Below, piece after piece: positions 1-8,579 of a stretch of DNA of 64,000 nucleotides. The translations under genes were made by a program, and so were the position numbers. Origin of the DNA: Flavobacteriales bacterium (GTDB lineage: Bacteria; Bacteroidota; Bacteroidia; NS11-12g; UBA9320); the NCBI GenBank assembly GCA_020635455.1, contig JACJZT010000002.1, positions 186,001 through 250,000 of the forward strand, read 5' to 3'. Within the stretch, counting starts at the first letter, position 1. Each line of letters begins with the position of its first letter. A model generated the notes under the pieces. The model made no database searches. It was not told where the DNA came from and was given only the letters and a program-made list of their open reading frames with translations.

Positions 1-499
1 ATAGCCGCCAGTCACTTCCCGAAGCCTTGTAGATCATACCTGCAATTACTGCCCCAAAAACCCCGACCGTTGCAACAATGGTGGTTCCCCAACCTCTGTT
101 TTCTTTACTCATAAGTTCGGTTACCAGTGTAATTCCGGCTCCAAGTTCTCCCGCAAGTCCAAATCCTGCAATAAACCGCAAAATATAATATTGATCGATG
201 GTTTGAACCATACCGTTAAGGATGTTTGCAATGGAGTACATTATTATGGATCCGAACAAAACGGAAAGCCTTCCTTTCTTATCGCCGAGAATTCCCCAGA
301 ATATGCCTCCCAGTAACATTCCGATCATTTGAATGTTTAAAAGTATCAATCCCTTGGATTCTATGTCTTCCGGTGAAAGTCCAAGTGACTTTAAACTGCC
401 GATTCTTACAATGGCGAACAGCACAAGGTCGTAGATGTCGACCATATAACCCAATGCAGCAACGATTACAGCAGCATTAAATAACTTTGTTTTATTCAT
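1..499 (-). CDS. MFS transporter, N-terminal part (runs off the left edge)
   Basis: Reading the minus strand from an ATG at 497-499 gives about 166 residues before the window ends. The protein begins MNKTKLFNAAVIVAALGYMV and shows several hydrophobic helices. Between helices 2 and 3 it carries GDKKGR, the core of the major facilitator superfamily loop motif (G-x-x-x-D-K-x-G-R), so it is an inner-membrane secondary transporter. A later stretch (RFIAGFGLAGELGAG) fits helix 4 of the sugar/metabolite-proton symporter branch. The substrate cannot be told. The C-terminal two thirds lie outside the window. The next gene, trmH-like, is on the same strand upstream and ends 33 bases away. Confidence 0.85.
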   Translation of the reverse strand, partial: MNKTKLFNAAVIVAALGYMVDIYDLVLFAIVRIGSLKSLGLSPEDIESKGLILLNIQMIGMLLGGIFWGILGDKKGRLSVLFGSIIMYSIANILNGMVQTIDQYYILRFIAGFGLAGELGAGITLVTELMSKENRGWGTTIVATVGVFGAVIAGMIYKASGSDWRL

Positions 500-532
500 T
501 GACCGGCTAAAATAAGGAATTATAAAGTAAGT

Positions 533-1270
533 CTATCCAAGAACCATCTTATGACACACAATTGCGGTGGCAATTGCAGCATTTAAACTTTCAGCACTCC
601 CAACTCTTGGAATCGTTATCCGGTGTGTTGCCAATGGGAGAATTTCATTACTCAGACCCTTTGATTCATTGCCTATCAAAACAATACCTTCTAATATATT
701 AGAATGATTCTGTAATGATTCCCCTTTCATTACACAGGCATAAACGTTTATTTTACGGTTGCTTAAAGAATTTATGAGATCAGAATGGTAAAGATCGACC
801 CTGCAAACGGACCCCATACTCGATGAAATTACCTTTGGATTGTATACATCAACGCAGTCTTCGGAGCAAACGATATCCTTTATTCCATACCAATCTGCTA
901 TACGAATAATAGTCCCCAGATTTCCCGGATCGGAAATTGATTCCAGCATTATACTGATCTTGCCTTCCGGTTTCCAAAGGTCCATAGGATGTTCCTTGAT
1001 CTTCACCACAGCAATTATACCCGGAGCCGTTTCGAGTACGCTTATTTGTTTCATTTCCCTCTCATCAATTATTTCGATAAGGTTATCAGGGTATTCAAAG
1101 GATGAAAGTTCTTTAAGTTGTTTTGTCATGTAAATACGGTCAATTTTATATTCACTATGGCAGAATTCACTTACCGATTTTTCTCCTTCAACTAAAAATT
1201 GGCCGTATTTTTGCCTGTATTTTTTTTGTTTGAGGCTTATCAACTCCTTTTTCCGATTAATAGAAAGCAT
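533..1270 (-). CDS. TrmH/SpoU-family RNA 2'-O-methyltransferase
   Basis: A 245-residue SPOUT methyltransferase that would transfer a methyl group from S-adenosylmethionine to a ribose 2'-OH in rRNA or tRNA. The N-terminal substrate-binding region (KQKKYRQKYGQFLVEGEKSV) is typical of the RlmB/TsnR-like branch. The three SPOUT motifs are visible: NLGTIIRIADW, IVLIGNESKGLS and IPRVGSAESLNAA. I chose the ATG at 1270 (MLSINRKKEL) because family members begin there; the frame stays open to 1357 but that extension is unlike the family. The start codon overlaps the divergent tamL start by two bases. The exact RNA target is unknown. Confidence 0.9.
   Translation of the reverse strand: MLSINRKKELISLKQKKYRQKYGQFLVEGEKSVSEFCHSEYKIDRIYMTKQLKELSSFEYPDNLIEIIDEREMKQISVLETAPGIIAVVKIKEHPMDLWKPEGKISIMLESISDPGNLGTIIRIADWYGIKDIVCSEDCVDVYNPKVISSSMGSVCRVDLYHSDLINSLSNRKINVYACVMKGESLQNHSNILEGIVLIGNESKGLSNEILPLATHRITIPRVGSAESLNAAIATAIVCHKMVLG
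1206..1213 (+). promoter_or_regulatory. Candidate -7 box (TATTTTTG) for tamL
   Basis: TATTTTTG matches the Bacteroidota -7 consensus TAnnTTTG and would give a leader of about 50 bases. It lies inside the trmH-like coding region. No convincing -33 TTG element is seen at the right spacing. Confidence 0.35.
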
Positions 1271-3602
1271 GTCCAAAACAAAAATACTCTTTCTGTTGAG
1301 TATGGGCATTATTTTATGTTCCGGTTGCAATGTTTTAAAATTTGTACCGGAAGACAAATCTCTGCTTGATGGTAACCGGGTAAAGGTGGAAGGTGGTGTA
1401 AAGATCGATGAATTGAAGGAACAAATTCTTCATGTCCCTAACCGTAAAATGCTTCTTTTGGTTAAATTCAATTTATGGGCATATTTCATAGGAAATAAAG
1501 TTTTTACAAAAGACAGCACAAAGGTTAAAATGTTTTTTACCGAAACAGTAGGAGAAAAACCTGTATACATCGATAGTTTTCTTGTTAAAAAGTCGGAAAA
1601 GAACCTGAAAAGTTTTCTTTTTCAAAAAGGGTATTTCAACAGTGAAGTGAGTTCCAAAATCAAGACAGTATTTAAAAGGTCCTACGTGACGTATTATGTA
1701 AAACCCGGAAAGCCTTTTCTTATAAGCTCAGTTGCTTTTAACGGGTCTGACAGGATATTGGATAAACTGGCGAACGAACACGCCGAAGAAAGTTATTTAA
1801 AGATCAATGATAAGATCGATTACGACGTTTTTGAAAGCGAAAGAGACCGGTTGACCACTCTTTTCCGCAACTCTGGTTTTTATTATTTTAACAAGGCCTT
1901 CATCCGGATCATTGGAGACACCATCCGTAATACCAATTCGGTAAATATAAATGTCAACATTTCCAATATCGGACTGGAACGGGACGCTAAACCCCAAACC
2001 GTACAAAAGGTCATCGTTGAAATGGATTTTCCTCAGAATTTCGGAAGGAGAGATACCATAAAGTTTAAAGGGATACATTACCTCTTCAAAGGCTATAACA
2101 TCAAACCCAATATCATTAACCGTTCGGTCATCATCAGACCAAAAGAACTTTTCGCACAATCCAATCTTGAGGCAACGTACAACAGGCTTATCGGGCTTGG
2201 TTTGTTCGATGTTGTAAACATTCGGATTCAACAATATCCTTCGGATACCGTGAATAAGATCATGGTTTTAATTTACCTAAAACCTTCTGCCAAGCACGTA
2301 TTTATCTGGGAGCCACAGGTTATAACCACCGATAAATATAATTTGAGCAACAATACCAATAATCCGAGGAATTATGGTTTCGCCAATTCATTTATCCTCA
2401 ACAATAAAAACGTATTCAGAAATGCTGAAGATTTTAACATAACCTTCCGCCTTGCAGCCGAAACGCAATTGACCGGTGGTACTCCCGTTACAGTTCTTGG
2501 AGTGAATACAAGTATTTTCGGGAATTACGAAAGTAAACTGACCTTCGAACTACTCTATCCCAAATTGCTGGGTTTAATACGTATTGACACCAACCGAAGA
2601 TTTCAATTGAACAAAACTTCAATCAATCTGACCCTGCTTACCGAAATAAATACCAATTATCAGAGGCAATCTTTGCCTATAAATCTTACCTATCAAACTC
2701 TTCGGCAAACCAGGGATAAAAGCATGTATTACTTTTTCTGGACTCCAATTCAACTGAGTTATAATTCTGCCAGCATCAGACCGGAATTTCTTGCACGGAT
2801 TGAAAATCCGGAAGACAGTTTAAGGCTGGTAAGAACATTCAGAAGCTACATTATTCCTTCACATAAATTTGCCATTGTATTTCACAATAAGCTTAAATCT
2901 CCTAACAATTACTGGAGTGTTCGTTACAATGTTTTCGAGTTTTCAGGAAATTTATTCGAATTGTACAAAAGAAGTGTTAGTGGAAGCAAGGATAAAGAAA
3001 AAACCGTTTGGGACATTCCTTATTTTCAGTTTTTCAGGTCCGACATTGATGCAGTACACTACAACATTCTGGGTAAGAACAAGACTCTGGTGTTCAGGGC
3101 CAATTTCGGACTTGGAAAACCCTACGGGAATTCTTACATAATGCCCTTTGAAAGACAATTCTTTGTTGGAGGTAGCAATAGTCTCAGGGGATGGCGTCCT
3201 AGGGTTCTGGGTCCGGGAGGCTCTTTAAATAACGGAACATCGCAAATCGATCGAACCGGTGATGTAATGCTTGTGACCAATGCCGAATACAGGTTTGCCG
3301 TGGCACCGGGTCTTTTGGATGGAGCTTTTTTTGCCGATGCCGGAAACATTTGGCAAATTACAAGTTCAGCGACTCCTTCCACAAAGTTTGAATTCAATCA
3401 TTTTTATAAGCAACTTGCTTTAAATTCGGGAATTGGACTTAGATTTGTAAGATCGTTTATAGTGATCAGACTTGACTGGGGAGTTCCACTGCACGATCCT
3501 TCGGAGCCGGCAGGCAGCAGATGGGTGATTGGAAGAGTTGATGAGAAGAGTTGGATCGTGAAAAGAACAGTATTAAACCTGGCGGTAGGTTATCCGTTTT
3601 AA
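1269..3602 (+). CDS. tamL: TamL-type outer-membrane assembly lipoprotein (BamA/TamA superfamily)
   Basis: A 777-residue Omp85-superfamily protein. The start at 1269 gives a lipoprotein signal peptide ending in LCSGC-N, which is the hallmark of the Bacteroidota TamL subtype: a TamA relative with a lipidated N-terminus. POTRA-like repeats fill roughly residues 30-330 (for example KPGKPFLISSVAFNGSDRIL). The rest is a 16-strand-type barrel with the conserved loop-6 motif in the form GGSNSLRGWRPR. It ends in an aromatic residue (GYPF) as barrel proteins do. It should act in the outer membrane, helping to insert other proteins together with a TamB-like partner that is not in this window. The M48 protease gene follows 40 bases downstream. 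Confidence 0.88.
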   Translation: MSKTKILFLLSMGIILCSGCNVLKFVPEDKSLLDGNRVKVEGGVKIDELKEQILHVPNRKMLLLVKFNLWAYFIGNKVFTKDSTKVKMFFTETVGEKPVYIDSFLVKKSEKNLKSFLFQKGYFNSEVSSKIKTVFKRSYVTYYVKPGKPFLISSVAFNGSDRILDKLANEHAEESYLKINDKIDYDVFESERDRLTTLFRNSGFYYFNKAFIRIIGDTIRNTNSVNINVNISNIGLERDAKPQTVQKVIVEMDFPQNFGRRDTIKFKGIHYLFKGYNIKPNIINRSVIIRPKELFAQSNLEATYNRLIGLGLFDVVNIRIQQYPSDTVNKIMVLIYLKPSAKHVFIWEPQVITTDKYNLSNNTNNPRNYGFANSFILNNKNVFRNAEDFNITFRLAAETQLTGGTPVTVLGVNTSIFGNYESKLTFELLYPKLLGLIRIDTNRRFQLNKTSINLTLLTEINTNYQRQSLPINLTYQTLRQTRDKSMYYFFWTPIQLSYNSASIRPEFLARIENPEDSLRLVRTFRSYIIPSHKFAIVFHNKLKSPNNYWSVRYNVFEFSGNLFELYKRSVSGSKDKEKTVWDIPYFQFFRSDIDAVHYNILGKNKTLVFRANFGLGKPYGNSYIMPFERQFFVGGSNSLRGWRPRVLGPGGSLNNGTSQIDRTGDVMLVTNAEYRFAVAPGLLDGAFFADAGNIWQITSSATPSTKFEFNHFYKQLALNSGIGLRFVRSFIVIRLDWGVPLHDPSEPAGSRWVIGRVDEKSWIVKRTVLNLAVGYPF
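1279..1286 (-). promoter_or_regulatory. Candidate -7 box (TATTTTTG) for the trmH-like gene
   Basis: On the minus strand TATTTTTG matches TAnnTTTG and ends 8 bases before the chosen ATG at 1270, implying a nearly leaderless mRNA. It lies within the tamL signal-peptide codons. No clear -33 element is seen. Confidence 0.4.
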
Positions 3603-3642
3603 ACTATTTATTACAATTAAAAACATTAACAGATCTATTCGT

Positions 3643-4461
3643 ATGTATAAAAGTAAAATTCAAATTGCATTGTTCACCTTAATGGTTTTCAGCATGCCAT
3701 TCATCACAAGTAATTGTAAAAAGGATGATGGAACCAATCTTATCCAGTTGAATTTGTTTTCGATAGAAGACGATAAACAAATGGGCGCTGACGTGAGCAA
3801 AGAGATCGAATCGGACCCGGTTAATTACCCGATCTTAAGTTCCTCACAGTATCCGGATGCATATGGCCATTTGGTTAGAATTACCAATGAGATCTTAAAC
3901 AAAGCATCCTTAAAACATCGCAACGATTTTGTCTGGCAAATGAAGATCATTCACGACGATTCAACCCTCAATGCTTTTTGCACTCCGGGAGGATATATAT
4001 ATGTATACACAGGACTGATTAAATATCTTTCTTCAGAAGATCAGCTTGCCGGTGTGTTGGGACATGAGATCGCCCACGCCGATGAACGTCATACAACCGA
4101 GGCCATGACAAGTGCCATGGGAAGAGACATCCTGGTTAAGCTTATTCTGGGTGATTCATCGGTTCTGGGTCAGGTTACTACAGGATTACTGGGTTTAAAA
4201 TACAGCAGAGGTCATGAAACCGAGGCCGACCTGAAATCGGTTGAATATTTAGACAAAACAGATTATGATGCCAGAGGAGCCGCAAGGTTTTTCGAAAAGT
4301 TGATCGCCTCAGGCCAGTCGGGCGGACCACAATTTTTGAGCACTCATCCAAACCCTGATAACAGAGTTGAAGCGATACTTAGTAAATGGGAATCCCTGGG
4401 CAGTAAGGTTGGGCAAACGTTTGATTCAAGGTATACGGACTTTAAGAATTCACTGCCGTGA
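3643..4461 (+). CDS. M48-family metalloprotease lipoprotein
   Basis: 272 residues. The zinc-protease motif HEIAH sits at about residues 141-145 (VLGHEIAHADERHT), and the third ligand glutamate is in the downstream HETEADLKS segment, so the catalytic set is complete. The N-terminus is hydrophobic and ends in SNC-KKDDG, a loose lipobox with the acidic/basic tail common in Bacteroidota lipoproteins. It therefore probably faces the periplasm as a BepA/LoiP-like quality-control protease. Its position 40 bases after tamL suggests one transcript and a shared role in outer-membrane maintenance; that link is inference. A second M48 lipoprotein is encoded at 32257-33066. Confidence 0.88.
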   Translation: MYKSKIQIALFTLMVFSMPFITSNCKKDDGTNLIQLNLFSIEDDKQMGADVSKEIESDPVNYPILSSSQYPDAYGHLVRITNEILNKASLKHRNDFVWQMKIIHDDSTLNAFCTPGGYIYVYTGLIKYLSSEDQLAGVLGHEIAHADERHTTEAMTSAMGRDILVKLILGDSSVLGQVTTGLLGLKYSRGHETEADLKSVEYLDKTDYDARGAARFFEKLIASGQSGGPQFLSTHPNPDNRVEAILSKWESLGSKVGQTFDSRYTDFKNSLP

Positions 4462-4498
4462 TGTAAATTTAAATAAGTTAAAATCAGGCTTACAATAA

Positions 4499-5731
4499 AT
4501 GGATTTAGTCAAAAACAAATACCAGATCGGCAACGTGGATTTGCTTAAACTTGCCGATGAATACGGAACTCCTTTATATGTTTACGATGCGCAAACCATA
4601 AAGAACCAATATCAGAAATTAATATCTTCCTTTCCGGAAGTAAACTTAAAAATCAAATATGCCTGTAAGGCCCTTTCGAACATAAACATCATACGTTATC
4701 TCAGAAGTCTGGGATGTGGCCTCGACACCGTTTCCATTGAAGAGGTAAGGGTTGGCCTAAAGGCAGGATACAAGCCCTCTGAAATTTTATACACCCCGAA
4801 TTGCGTGGATTTTGAAGAAATAAAGGAAGCCATACAATACAAAACGGTGATCAATATTGATAATATTTCTATTCTCGAACAATTCGGACATGAATACGGC
4901 GATTCGATACCCTGTTGTATACGAATCAATCCCCACATCATGGCAGGAGGAAACAGTCATATTTCGGTAGGGCACATCGATTCGAAATTTGGAATTTCTA
5001 TTTACCAGATCCCTCTCATTAAAAGGATCATAAGCAATCATAAGATCAAAGTTACCGGATTGCACATGCATACCGGATCGGATATTCTGGACGCGGACGT
5101 TTTTTTACGTGGAGCATCCTTACTGTATGAGGCTGCCAAAAATTTTGATGATCTTAAATACCTTGATTTCGGATCGGGGTTCAAGGTGGCCTATAAAGAA
5201 GGGGATATAACTACGGATATCCAGAAAATTGGTAAAAAAATTTCTACAAGTTTCAAGAAGTTCTGTGCCGAATATGGAAGAGAGCTGGAACTTTGGTTTG
5301 AACCGGGTAAATTTCTGGTAAGTGAAGCAGGTACTTTTCTTGTTAAAACCAATGTGGTAAAACAAACCTTGTCAACGGTGTTTGTTGGTGTAAACAGCGG
5401 GCAAAATCATTTACTCCGACCAAAGCTCTACGATGCATATCACAATATGGTCAACATAAGTAACCCCAAAGGAGGTAAACGAATTTATTCGGTTGTAGGA
5501 TACATTTGTGAAACCGACACACTGGGTTACGATCGAAAATTGTCTGAAGTTAAGGAAGGCGATATTATTGCTATACAGAATGCAGGCGCATATGGATTCA
5601 GCATGGCTTCAAATTACAACAGCCGCAACAAACCGGCTGAGGTACTGATCCTTAATGGTGAAGCAAAACTGATCCGCAAAAGAGAAACTCTCGAAGACCA
5701 GCTAAAGCATCAGATCGACCTTAAATTATAA
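4499..5731 (+). CDS. lysA: Diaminopimelate decarboxylase
   Basis: 410 residues, the normal length for the family. It removes CO2 from meso-diaminopimelate to give L-lysine, using pyridoxal phosphate in the cytoplasm. The PLP lysine is in KYACKALSN (about residue 57). Other fold-III PLP motifs are GLHMHTGSDI, YLDFGSGFKV, EPGKFLVSEAG and the active-site CETDTLGYDR. The C-terminal beta domain has GAYGFSMASNYN. The ATG at 4499 sits 37 bases after the protease stop, so it may be co-transcribed with tamL and the protease, although the functions are unrelated. Confidence 0.95.
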   Translation: MDLVKNKYQIGNVDLLKLADEYGTPLYVYDAQTIKNQYQKLISSFPEVNLKIKYACKALSNINIIRYLRSLGCGLDTVSIEEVRVGLKAGYKPSEILYTPNCVDFEEIKEAIQYKTVINIDNISILEQFGHEYGDSIPCCIRINPHIMAGGNSHISVGHIDSKFGISIYQIPLIKRIISNHKIKVTGLHMHTGSDILDADVFLRGASLLYEAAKNFDDLKYLDFGSGFKVAYKEGDITTDIQKIGKKISTSFKKFCAEYGRELELWFEPGKFLVSEAGTFLVKTNVVKQTLSTVFVGVNSGQNHLLRPKLYDAYHNMVNISNPKGGKRIYSVVGYICETDTLGYDRKLSEVKEGDIIAIQNAGAYGFSMASNYNSRNKPAEVLILNGEAKLIRKRETLEDQLKHQIDLKL

Positions 5732-5797
5732 AGAATCGTTTAATAGAGGTTTTACCAGTGTTATGTCTAATGCTGTTCAGCAATCAAAGAAAAATAT

Positions 5798-5841
5798 TAT
5801 TGGTCAATTCTGGTAGATGTACTCTTGACCAAATACCAATA
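5798..5841. other. Inverted repeat with two alternative pairings between convergent genes
   Basis: TTGGTCAA (5800-5807) pairs perfectly with TTGACCAA (5825-5832). The overlapping TATTGGT (5798-5804) can instead pair with ACCAATA (5835-5841). The element sits between the convergent stops of lysA and the coiled-coil gene. No T-run follows on either strand, so it is not a standard terminator, though it may mark the transcript ends. Confidence 0.35.
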
Positions 5842-5911
5842 ACTAAAAACTACATTCATCAAGAATTTTATTTCATGTTGACGGGGATTGGATCAGAGTG
5901 ATTCCAAGTTC

Positions 5912-6862
5912 CTACCGCAGTATAAATGAAGATCTGCCCATCAGGCGTTCCTTATGATACAGTTCGATGCTGTACGTACCTTTTTTGTACTTTGCTTTCT
6001 GACTGTAATCGTATTTGACCTTTATTAGTTTGTTCTGATAGTTGATGTCTTTTTTCATGGTGATCAACTTGTCGGAATCGGTTAGATCGGGATTGTTTTC
6101 CGTCAGAACCTCACCCGAAGTACCTATGATACGTATGTTTATTTCCTTGTCACCGGGCGACACCAATTCGTTTGGCAAGAGTGCGAAACTGATCTCCAGT
6201 CTGCTCGACTTTGAAGCTTTATAAGTTTCTTCTTCCTTCGAACCTTTTTTTCGAATACCAACCACCTTAAGATCTGAAACACTTAATCCGGTTTCGTCGA
6301 TCTTTTTTGCAACACTGATCTTTTCTTGCTCCAATCTCTCAGAAATTAATTTCGATTCGTTATAGTTGTTTTCCGATTCAAGTATTCTGGCAATAAGCTC
6401 CGAATTATTGATTATTAGTGAATCGTTTTCAGATCGAAGAAGTGCATTGATGTTCTTGAGACTTTCAATTTCTTCTCTGGCTTTTTTAATAGCTGCAGGA
6501 TTGGAGTAACTTGATTGTCGGATCAATTGGGCTATTCGAATGGTTTTTTCATCGAGTTGCAGTTTTAGACTGTCGTTATACCCCAAAAGACTTGTATTGC
6601 TTAAAATGGCGTTCTCGAGTTGCAATTTCAGATCTGCAAGTTCATTGTTCAATTCAGCTTTTTCTATTTCATGCTTTGCAATGGCATCTTTGTACAATTC
6701 TTCATACGATTGTCCTTTACTGTTATGAGTTGCCGAATAATATTTGTAAAACAAAAAAGCATTTGCAGCAAGCGACAGTACCAATAAGATCGGGAAAAGA
6801 ATCCACCATTTCGGCCATCTTCCTTTTGATTCGTTTTCTTGATTATTTTGTTCTTCGTCCAT
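5912..6862 (-). CDS. Membrane-anchored coiled-coil protein of unknown function
   Basis: 316 residues that I do not recognise as a named family. The N-terminus is short and acidic. A single transmembrane helix (WWILFPILLVLSLAANAFLF, about residues 19-38) follows. Residues about 50-190 are a long heptad-rich coiled coil full of E, K, L and N. The last 120 residues look beta-rich (KSSRLEISFALLPNELVSPG, then KGTYSIELYHKERLMGRSSF), perhaps an Ig-like fold in the periplasm. The topology suggests an inner-membrane protein with a periplasmic stalk and head. It starts 41 bases downstream of the DedA stop on the same strand, so the two may be co-transcribed. Confidence 0.75.
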   Translation of the reverse strand: MDEEQNNQENESKGRWPKWWILFPILLVLSLAANAFLFYKYYSATHNSKGQSYEELYKDAIAKHEIEKAELNNELADLKLQLENAILSNTSLLGYNDSLKLQLDEKTIRIAQLIRQSSYSNPAAIKKAREEIESLKNINALLRSENDSLIINNSELIARILESENNYNESKLISERLEQEKISVAKKIDETGLSVSDLKVVGIRKKGSKEEETYKASKSSRLEISFALLPNELVSPGDKEINIRIIGTSGEVLTENNPDLTDSDKLITMKKDINYQNKLIKVKYDYSQKAKYKKGTYSIELYHKERLMGRSSFILR

Positions 6863-6903
6863 AACAAGGAGTTTATTTTATCTGCAATGTTAAACAAATA
6901 ATT

Positions 6904-7569
6904 TTAATTCGATTGAGCTTCTTCTTTTGGCTTGAATTTGTTTCGGAGAATTTCTACAAAAATCGGCAGCACCGAAATGAAAATTATACCGATCACAACA
7001 AGTTCAAAATTTTTCTTTACCACTTCCATTTGTCCAAACCAGTATCCTGCCATGGTAGCAATGCAAACCCAAAGGATCCCGCCAAGTATATCGTAAGGTA
7101 AAAATCTGCTGTATTTCATCTCTCCAACACCTGCAATAAAAGGCGCAAAGGTTCTCACGATGGGTACAAACCTTGCTAGGATTATTGTTTTTACACCGTA
7201 TTTTTCGTAAAATTTCTCTGTCTTTGTAATGTATTTTGGATTTACCAGAGGTTTCCCTCTTAGTTTCCACTGAATGGCTTTATCGCCAAAAAATTTACCG
7301 ATCCAGTAATTGGTGTTATCGCCGGCTACCGCGGCAACTATAAGCAACAACATAAGCAGAACGACGTTGAAATTACCAAGGGCAGCAAAGCTACCTGCTA
7401 CAAACAACAACGAATCTCCGGGTAAAAAAGGCATAATCACCAGGCCGGTTTCTATGAATATTATCAGGAAAAGTATTCCATAGGTCCACGATCCGTAATT
7501 CTCCAGTATGATCTTTAGATTTTCATCGAGGTGAAGAAAATAATCAATAAAGTTCTTAAAAAAATCCAT
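6904..7569 (-). CDS. DedA-family (SNARE-associated) membrane protein
   Basis: 221 residues with several membrane helices. Signature segments are PFLPGDSLLFVAGSFAA near the N-terminus, GDNTNYWIGKFFG, and a charged re-entrant region RFVPIVRTFAPFIAGVGEM containing the conserved arginines and proline. DedA proteins sit in the inner membrane; members of the family act as lipid (undecaprenyl phosphate or phosphatidylethanolamine) flippases and affect membrane homeostasis. Which activity this one has cannot be read from the sequence. The ATG at 7569 lies only 5 bases from a TATTTTTG box. Confidence 0.92.
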   Translation of the reverse strand: MDFFKNFIDYFLHLDENLKIILENYGSWTYGILFLIIFIETGLVIMPFLPGDSLLFVAGSFAALGNFNVVLLMLLLIVAAVAGDNTNYWIGKFFGDKAIQWKLRGKPLVNPKYITKTEKFYEKYGVKTIILARFVPIVRTFAPFIAGVGEMKYSRFLPYDILGGILWVCIATMAGYWFGQMEVVKKNFELVVIGIIFISVLPIFVEILRNKFKPKEEAQSN

Positions 7570-7574
7570 GGCCG

Positions 7575-7582
7575 CAAAAATA
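7575..7582 (-). promoter_or_regulatory. Candidate -7 box (TATTTTTG) for the DedA gene
   Basis: TATTTTTG followed by GCGGCC and then the ATG. The match to TAnnTTTG is perfect. The 5-base gap to the start codon implies a leaderless or near-leaderless mRNA. No -33 TTG lies at the expected spacing. Confidence 0.45.
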
Positions 7583-7698
7583 AGGTTTCACAATGCCAAT
7601 TGCATTTAAATTACCGCAACATTCTTTCATAAAATTGGATCAAACTCAAATCCATATAAATATTCTTTAACGGTCGACCAATAATGATTCCATACGCT

Positions 7699-7706
7699 TA
7701 GATTTG
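7699..7706 (+). promoter_or_regulatory. Candidate -7 box (TAGATTTG) for mtgA
   Basis: TAGATTTG matches TAnnTTTG and ends 4 bases before the ATG at 7711. Transcription would start at or just after that ATG, which favours the in-frame ATG at 7732 as the real start unless the mRNA is leaderless. Confidence 0.4.
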
Positions 7707-7710
7707 CTGC

Positions 7711-8409
7711 ATGTTTTCCTTTCTTTCATGGATGCTGGTCTTTAAAATTCTCAAAAAGATCGTTTTTTACTTTTTAGCCATAAGTGTTTTACTGGTTATT
7801 GTATTCAAATGGGTTCCGGTTCCGGTAACTCCTCTGATGGTAATCCGTTGCATCGAGCAAAAGAAAGAGGATAAGAAGCTCAAGCTTATTAAAGACTGGG
7901 AACCTCTGGAGAACATATCCAACCGTTTACAGCTTGCGGTTGTATGTACGGAGGATCAGAATTTTCTCAAACATCATGGATTCGACCTGGATGCCATAAA
8001 AAAAGCAATGGATGAAAATAAGGTTAAAAAGCGGAAACGCGGAGCCAGTACCATAAGTCAGCAAACCGCAAAGAATTTGTTTCTCTGGCCCGGCCATAGC
8101 TGGATACGAAAAGGTCTGGAAGTGTATTTTACTTTTTTGATCGAACTTTTCTGGAGTAAAGAAAGGATCATGGAAGTGTATCTCAACATTATTGAAATGG
8201 GAGACGGGATCTATGGGGCAGAGGCTAGTTCGCAGGTTTATTTCAAAAAAAATGCAGCTTCCTTATCTCGTGAACAGGCAGCTGCAATTGCGGTGGTTTT
8301 ACCCAATCCACGAAAGTTTTCCGTCACCAAACCTACTGCATACATTCTTAAAAGAAGGCAGTTTGCCTTAAAGCAAATGCGCCTTTGGGGAGGAAAACTT
8401 GAGTATTAG
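7711..8409 (+). CDS. mtgA: Monofunctional peptidoglycan glycosyltransferase
   Basis: 232 residues (225 if translation begins at the in-frame ATG at 7732). A GT51 enzyme that polymerises lipid II into glycan strands at the outer face of the inner membrane. One N-terminal membrane helix (KIVFYFLAISVLLVIVFKW) anchors it. The catalytic glutamate lies in CTEDQNFLKHHGFD, followed by the family motifs RGASTISQQTAKNLFLW and VYLNIIEMGDGIYGAEA. There is no transpeptidase domain, and the length is normal for MtgA. The start is uncertain because a promoter-like TAGATTTG ends 4 bases before 7711. Confidence 0.93.
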   Translation: MFSFLSWMLVFKILKKIVFYFLAISVLLVIVFKWVPVPVTPLMVIRCIEQKKEDKKLKLIKDWEPLENISNRLQLAVVCTEDQNFLKHHGFDLDAIKKAMDENKVKKRKRGASTISQQTAKNLFLWPGHSWIRKGLEVYFTFLIELFWSKERIMEVYLNIIEMGDGIYGAEASSQVYFKKNAASLSREQAAAIAVVLPNPRKFSVTKPTAYILKRRQFALKQMRLWGGKLEY

Positions 8410-8461
8410 TCCTGCAAAACTTATAGAAATCGGTATCTTTTATTACAAATCATTTTTAAGA

Positions 8462-8494
8462 TGCTATTTCGGAAAAACAAAATCTAAAATAGCA
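8462..8494 (+). other. Hairpin downstream of mtgA
   Basis: TGCTATTT (8462-8469) pairs with AAATAGCA (8487-8494) around a 17-base loop. No T-run follows, so it is at best a weak terminator between mtgA and the nuo operon. Confidence 0.3.
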
Positions 8495-8529
8495 GGTTAA
8501 TAAATTATAAAAAACTGATAGAATTTACC

Positions 8530-8560
8530 TTTGTGTATTCTCCTTTTTCGTGTAAGTTTG
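8530..8560 (+). promoter_or_regulatory. Promoter of the nuo operon
   Basis: TTTG at 8530-8533 and TAAGTTTG at 8553-8560 are separated by 19 bases. This is a near-perfect match to the Bacteroidota -33/-7 consensus (TTTG, N19-21, TAnnTTTG). The leader would be about 15 bases before nuoA. A second -7-like box, TACCTTTG, overlaps the -33 element (8526-8533). Confidence 0.7.
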
Positions 8561-8579
8561 CCACGCCTAAAAACAGAGT

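Noticed and set aside
8462..8494. Hairpin after mtgA as an intrinsic terminator
   Set aside because: AT-rich stem with long loop and no T-run on either strand; kept only as a low-confidence structure.
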